In this document: positions 54,399-56,054 of the stretch, one piece after another | Position numbering within the stretch: position 1 is the stretch's first letter | Layout of the letters: each line of letters starts with the position of its first letter | Source of the DNA: Paracoccaceae bacterium | Lineage (GTDB): Bacteria; Pseudomonadota; Alphaproteobacteria; Rhodobacterales; Rhodobacteraceae | DNA length: 56,054 bases | Reading direction: 5' to 3' | NCBI GenBank assembly: GCA_018223125.1 | Contig: JAAEZA010000025.1 | Location: 1 to 56,054 of the forward strand | Made by a program: the position numbers and the translations under genes | Notes under the pieces: model-generated | The model's database searches: none | Told to the model about the DNA's origin: nothing | What the model saw: only the letters and a program-made list of their open reading frames with translations

Positions 54399-55537
54399 GC
54401 AGCCAGCCCCTTGCGATTGGAAGCGACAAGTGTCTGATCAAACCCGTGATCTATCAGATCTTCGGGCACCGGCTTGCCCTGAACCAGCGCGCTGGCCAGT
54501 CTGCCTGCGGCGGGCGCGGTCTGGATGCCGTATCCGCCCTGTCCGGCCATCCAGAAAAATCCTTCTGCCTGTGTGGAAAATCCGATGACGGGCTCCTTAT
54601 CCTCCACAAAACTGCGCAAACCGGCCCATTTGTTTTCAATTCTGCGGATATCGAGTTCAAACGCCGTCATGATGCGGTCCGCACAGATTGCTACGTCCAT
54701 TTCATCGGGTTGCGCATCGCAGGGATCGCTCGGTGTTTCATCGGCGGGGGACAGCAGCAACCGTCCGGCATCGGGTTTAAGGTAGAACTTTTCTTCGATG
54801 TCGATGGTGATCGGCGCGTCGCGACGGGTAAATCCTGCCGGCTCCGGCACCATCATCGCGGTGCGGCGTTTGGGTTTCAGCCCGATGGTCTCTGCGCCCG
54901 CCAGTTCACCGATCCGGTCTGCCCAAGCACCGGCGGCATTTACCACAACTGGTGCTTTCAGCGTACCGGCCTTGGTGTCAGCCGTCCAGCCTGTGCTGTC
55001 GGGTCGAAGCGACAATACTTCTGCATTGCGCAGCAGGGTTCCGCCCCCTTTTTTGAACAGGCGGAGATAGCCTTGGTGCAGGGCTGCGACATCAATATCC
55101 TGCCCGCCCCGATCCAGCATTCCCGCAGTGGCATAACCCGAACGCAGCAAGGGTTGGTGATCCTGAAGGCCCGACGCATCAAGCCGTTCAACAGCCGTAT
55201 CACGGGATGCGGTTTCAATCAGCGCATCAAGGGCTGCACCCTGATCGTCTCGGGCAATCATGAGGATTTCCCGAGGCGTGAGCAGCGGGGCATCGCAAAA
55301 CCCTGCGGGTGGCGCATCGTAAAATGCACGGGAGGCCCGTGTCAGGGCGCGAACCCCGGCGGGGCCGTAGCTTGGTGCGAAGACTGCCGCAGACCGCCCG
55401 GTGGTGTGATAACCGGGTTGGGATTCCATCTCGGCCAGAATGACAGTGCAGCTTTCTGACAGATTGGCCGCAACCGATGCTCCGGCGATACCGGCGCCGA
55501 TAACAATCACATCTGCTGTCATGGTAGTTTCTGACAT
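54395..55537 (-). CDS. FAD-dependent amino-acid oxidoreductase (DAO family)
   Basis: The 380-residue protein has the FAD fingerprint VIVIGAGIAGASVAANL (residues 8-24), the HTTGRSAAVFAPSYG segment (about 43-57) and VVNAAGAWADRIGELAG (about 195-211). The C-terminal FAD contact FFWMAGQGGYGIQTAPAAG is near residue 335. It is of the DadA/glycine oxidase type and would oxidise a D- or secondary amino acid to the keto acid. The start at 55537 is preceded by AAGGGG; a 16-residue upstream extension is rejected. It is the first gene of the seven-gene operon. Confidence 0.87.
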   Translation of the reverse strand: MSETTMTADVIVIGAGIAGASVAANLSESCTVILAEMESQPGYHTTGRSAAVFAPSYGPAGVRALTRASRAFYDAPPAGFCDAPLLTPREILMIARDDQGAALDALIETASRDTAVERLDASGLQDHQPLLRSGYATAGMLDRGGQDIDVAALHQGYLRLFKKGGGTLLRNAEVLSLRPDSTGWTADTKAGTLKAPVVVNAAGAWADRIGELAGAETIGLKPKRRTAMMVPEPAGFTRRDAPITIDIEEKFYLKPDAGRLLLSPADETPSDPCDAQPDEMDVAICADRIMTAFELDIRRIENKWAGLRSFVEDKEPVIGFSTQAEGFFWMAGQGGYGIQTAPAAGRLASALVQGKPVPEDLIDHGFDQTLVASNRKGLAA

Positions 55538-55609
55538 TAAAACTTGCCCCTTCGTGGCGATTCCCTTGGATTTCAGGCTATCCACGGATTTTCAAAAAGC
55601 AACAAAAAT

Positions 55610-55625
55610 TATCGTATACGAAAAC
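55610..55625. promoter_or_regulatory. Palindromic operator candidate upstream of the oxidase operon
   Basis: A perfect 10-bp palindrome TCGTATACGA (55612-55621) extends to an imperfect 16-mer (55609-55624 or so) in the 185-bp gap between the oxidase operon and the divergent XRE regulator. It lies 75 bp upstream of the oxidase start, a good place for the divergent regulator to bind. Promoter boxes are not assigned. Confidence 0.5.
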
Positions 55626-55680
55626 AGTTTCCCTTTTAGTGGAACTCCGTTATTGTCCTACGACCATCCACTCCGCCTGT

Positions 55681-55730
55681 TCAGAGGGACCAATTCGATG
55701 ACCACTCAGAGGGACCAATTCGATGACCAC
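55681..55730 (+). repeat. Perfect 25-bp tandem duplication at a translation start
   Basis: The 25 bases at 55681-55705 are repeated exactly at 55706-55730. Each copy carries AGAGGG and an ATG 9 bases later followed by ACCAC. The duplication therefore copies the ribosome-binding site and start of the XRE regulator. Since 25 is not a multiple of 3, the two ATG codons are in different frames. Confidence 0.97.
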
Positions 55731-55739
55731 ACCAAATGA
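55698..55739 (+). CDS. 13-codon upstream ORF created by the duplication
   Basis: The first ATG (55698) opens a 13-residue frame (MTTQRDQFDDHTK) ending at TGA 55737-55739, 14 bases past the true regulator start at 55723. It has its own AGAGGG, identical to that of the regulator. If translated, it would compete with or couple to initiation at 55723. The peptide has no recognisable function; the ORF may only be a by-product. Confidence 0.4.
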   Translation: MTTQRDQFDDHTK

Positions 55740-56054
55740 TTTGGGGGCCCGCCTCAGACATTTGCGCAAGGCCCACCAGTTGACACTGAACGGTCTTGCT
55801 CAGCTTTCCGGCGTCTCGGTTTCGACCATCTCCAAGATCGAAAACGGGGCTTTGTCCCCGACGCTTGACAAAGTCCTGCGCCTTGCCGACGGTCTGGAAC
55901 TGACCGTCGGGCAGTTGATAGGCGAGGACGACAGCGCCGGTGCGGTGCAGGTGCCCAACAGCCGTTTTTCGCCGTCACGCGCGGGCGACGGTGTGGTGAT
56001 AGACACGCCCAATTACGTCTACCGCTATCTTTGTTCCGATCTGACCAACAAGCG
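55723..56054 (+). CDS. XRE family regulator, N-terminal part (probably with cupin domain)
   Basis: The frame is open to the window edge (110 codons). Residues 8-65 form an HTH_3/XRE domain (GARLRHLRKAHQLTLNGLAQ, GVSVSTISKIENGALSPTLD), followed by a linker (residues 68-95) and the start of what may be a cupin sensor domain (VVIDTPNYVYRYLCSDLTNK). XRE-cupin regulators often control amino-acid or amine catabolism. It is divergent from the oxidase/TRAP/deacylase operon and is its likely regulator. The start at 55723 gives the normal family N-terminus. Confidence 0.85.
   Translation, partial: MTTPNDLGARLRHLRKAHQLTLNGLAQLSGVSVSTISKIENGALSPTLDKVLRLADGLELTVGQLIGEDDSAGAVQVPNSRFSPSRAGDGVVIDTPNYVYRYLCSDLTNK

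Overview
The window looks like chromosomal DNA from a marine Rhodobacterales bacterium of the Roseobacter group (Alphaproteobacteria). This is inferred from the gene content (pobA/pca genes with a divergent PcaQ-type regulator, several TRAP and branched-chain-type ABC transporters, a D-tartrate dehydratase of the Bradyrhizobium type), the GC-rich third codon positions and the tightly packed, overlapping operons. No rRNA, tRNA, insertion sequence, phage gene or CRISPR array was seen. Almost all of the 56 kb codes for uptake and breakdown of small organic molecules.

Layout. 1-2.4 kb: end of a TRAP transporter operon (binding protein, small and large permease). 2.4-5.1 kb: a short Hsp70-like ATPase, a glutaredoxin-MauE membrane fusion and a GFA-family zinc protein. 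5.1-9.8 kb: PcaQ-like LysR regulator divergent from pobA-pcaC-pcaH-pcaG and a beta-keto acid cleavage enzyme (BKACE), which degrade 4-hydroxybenzoate through protocatechuate. 9.9-19.5 kb: a divergent locus of glutamine-synthetase-like enzyme and RpiR regulator against a branched-chain-type ABC transporter (with a fused permease-ATPase), an N-formylglutamate-amidohydrolase-like protein, a cysteine hydrolase and a class III aminotransferase. 19.5-24.3 kb: panC, panB, cueR and copA, with a CueR-type promoter in front of copA. 24.3-36.1 kb: racemase, flavin-reductase-like protein and GntR regulator divergent from a peptide-type ABC transporter with two amidohydrolases, followed by a GlxA/AraC regulator. 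36.1-38.2 kb: cardiolipin synthase and an endonuclease/exonuclease/phosphatase protein. 38.6-39.6 kb: two Rnk/GreA-C-like proteins. 39.6-46 kb: a complete LivKHMGF-type transporter with an alpha/beta hydrolase, divergent from a PAS-LuxR regulator. 46-47.6 kb: D-tartrate dehydratase with a HpaR-like MarR regulator. 47.7-56 kb: a compact seven-gene operon (FAD amino-acid oxidase, TRAP transporter, M81 peptidase, N-acyl-D-amino-acid deacylase, CobW GTPase) divergent from an XRE regulator.

How the genes work together. Four loci follow one plan: a local regulator, a dedicated importer and two to four hydrolases or redox enzymes. The 9.9-19.5 kb and 47.7-56 kb loci are the best candidates for poorly described pathways. 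The first suggests glutamylated or amide-linked amine catabolism. The second suggests catabolism of N-acyl-D-amino acids or D-amino-acid-containing peptides, with its own metallochaperone. Three transport operons in which the binding-protein gene comes before the permease genes carry a stem-loop just after that gene, probably to keep binding protein in excess.

Notable sequence oddities are an in-frame 39-bp tandem duplication inside an ABC ATPase (13661-13738), a perfect 25-bp tandem duplication that copies the ribosome-binding site and start codon of the XRE regulator and creates an overlapping 13-codon upstream ORF (55681-55739), and a perfect 10-bp inverted repeat in the leader of panB (21236-21282).
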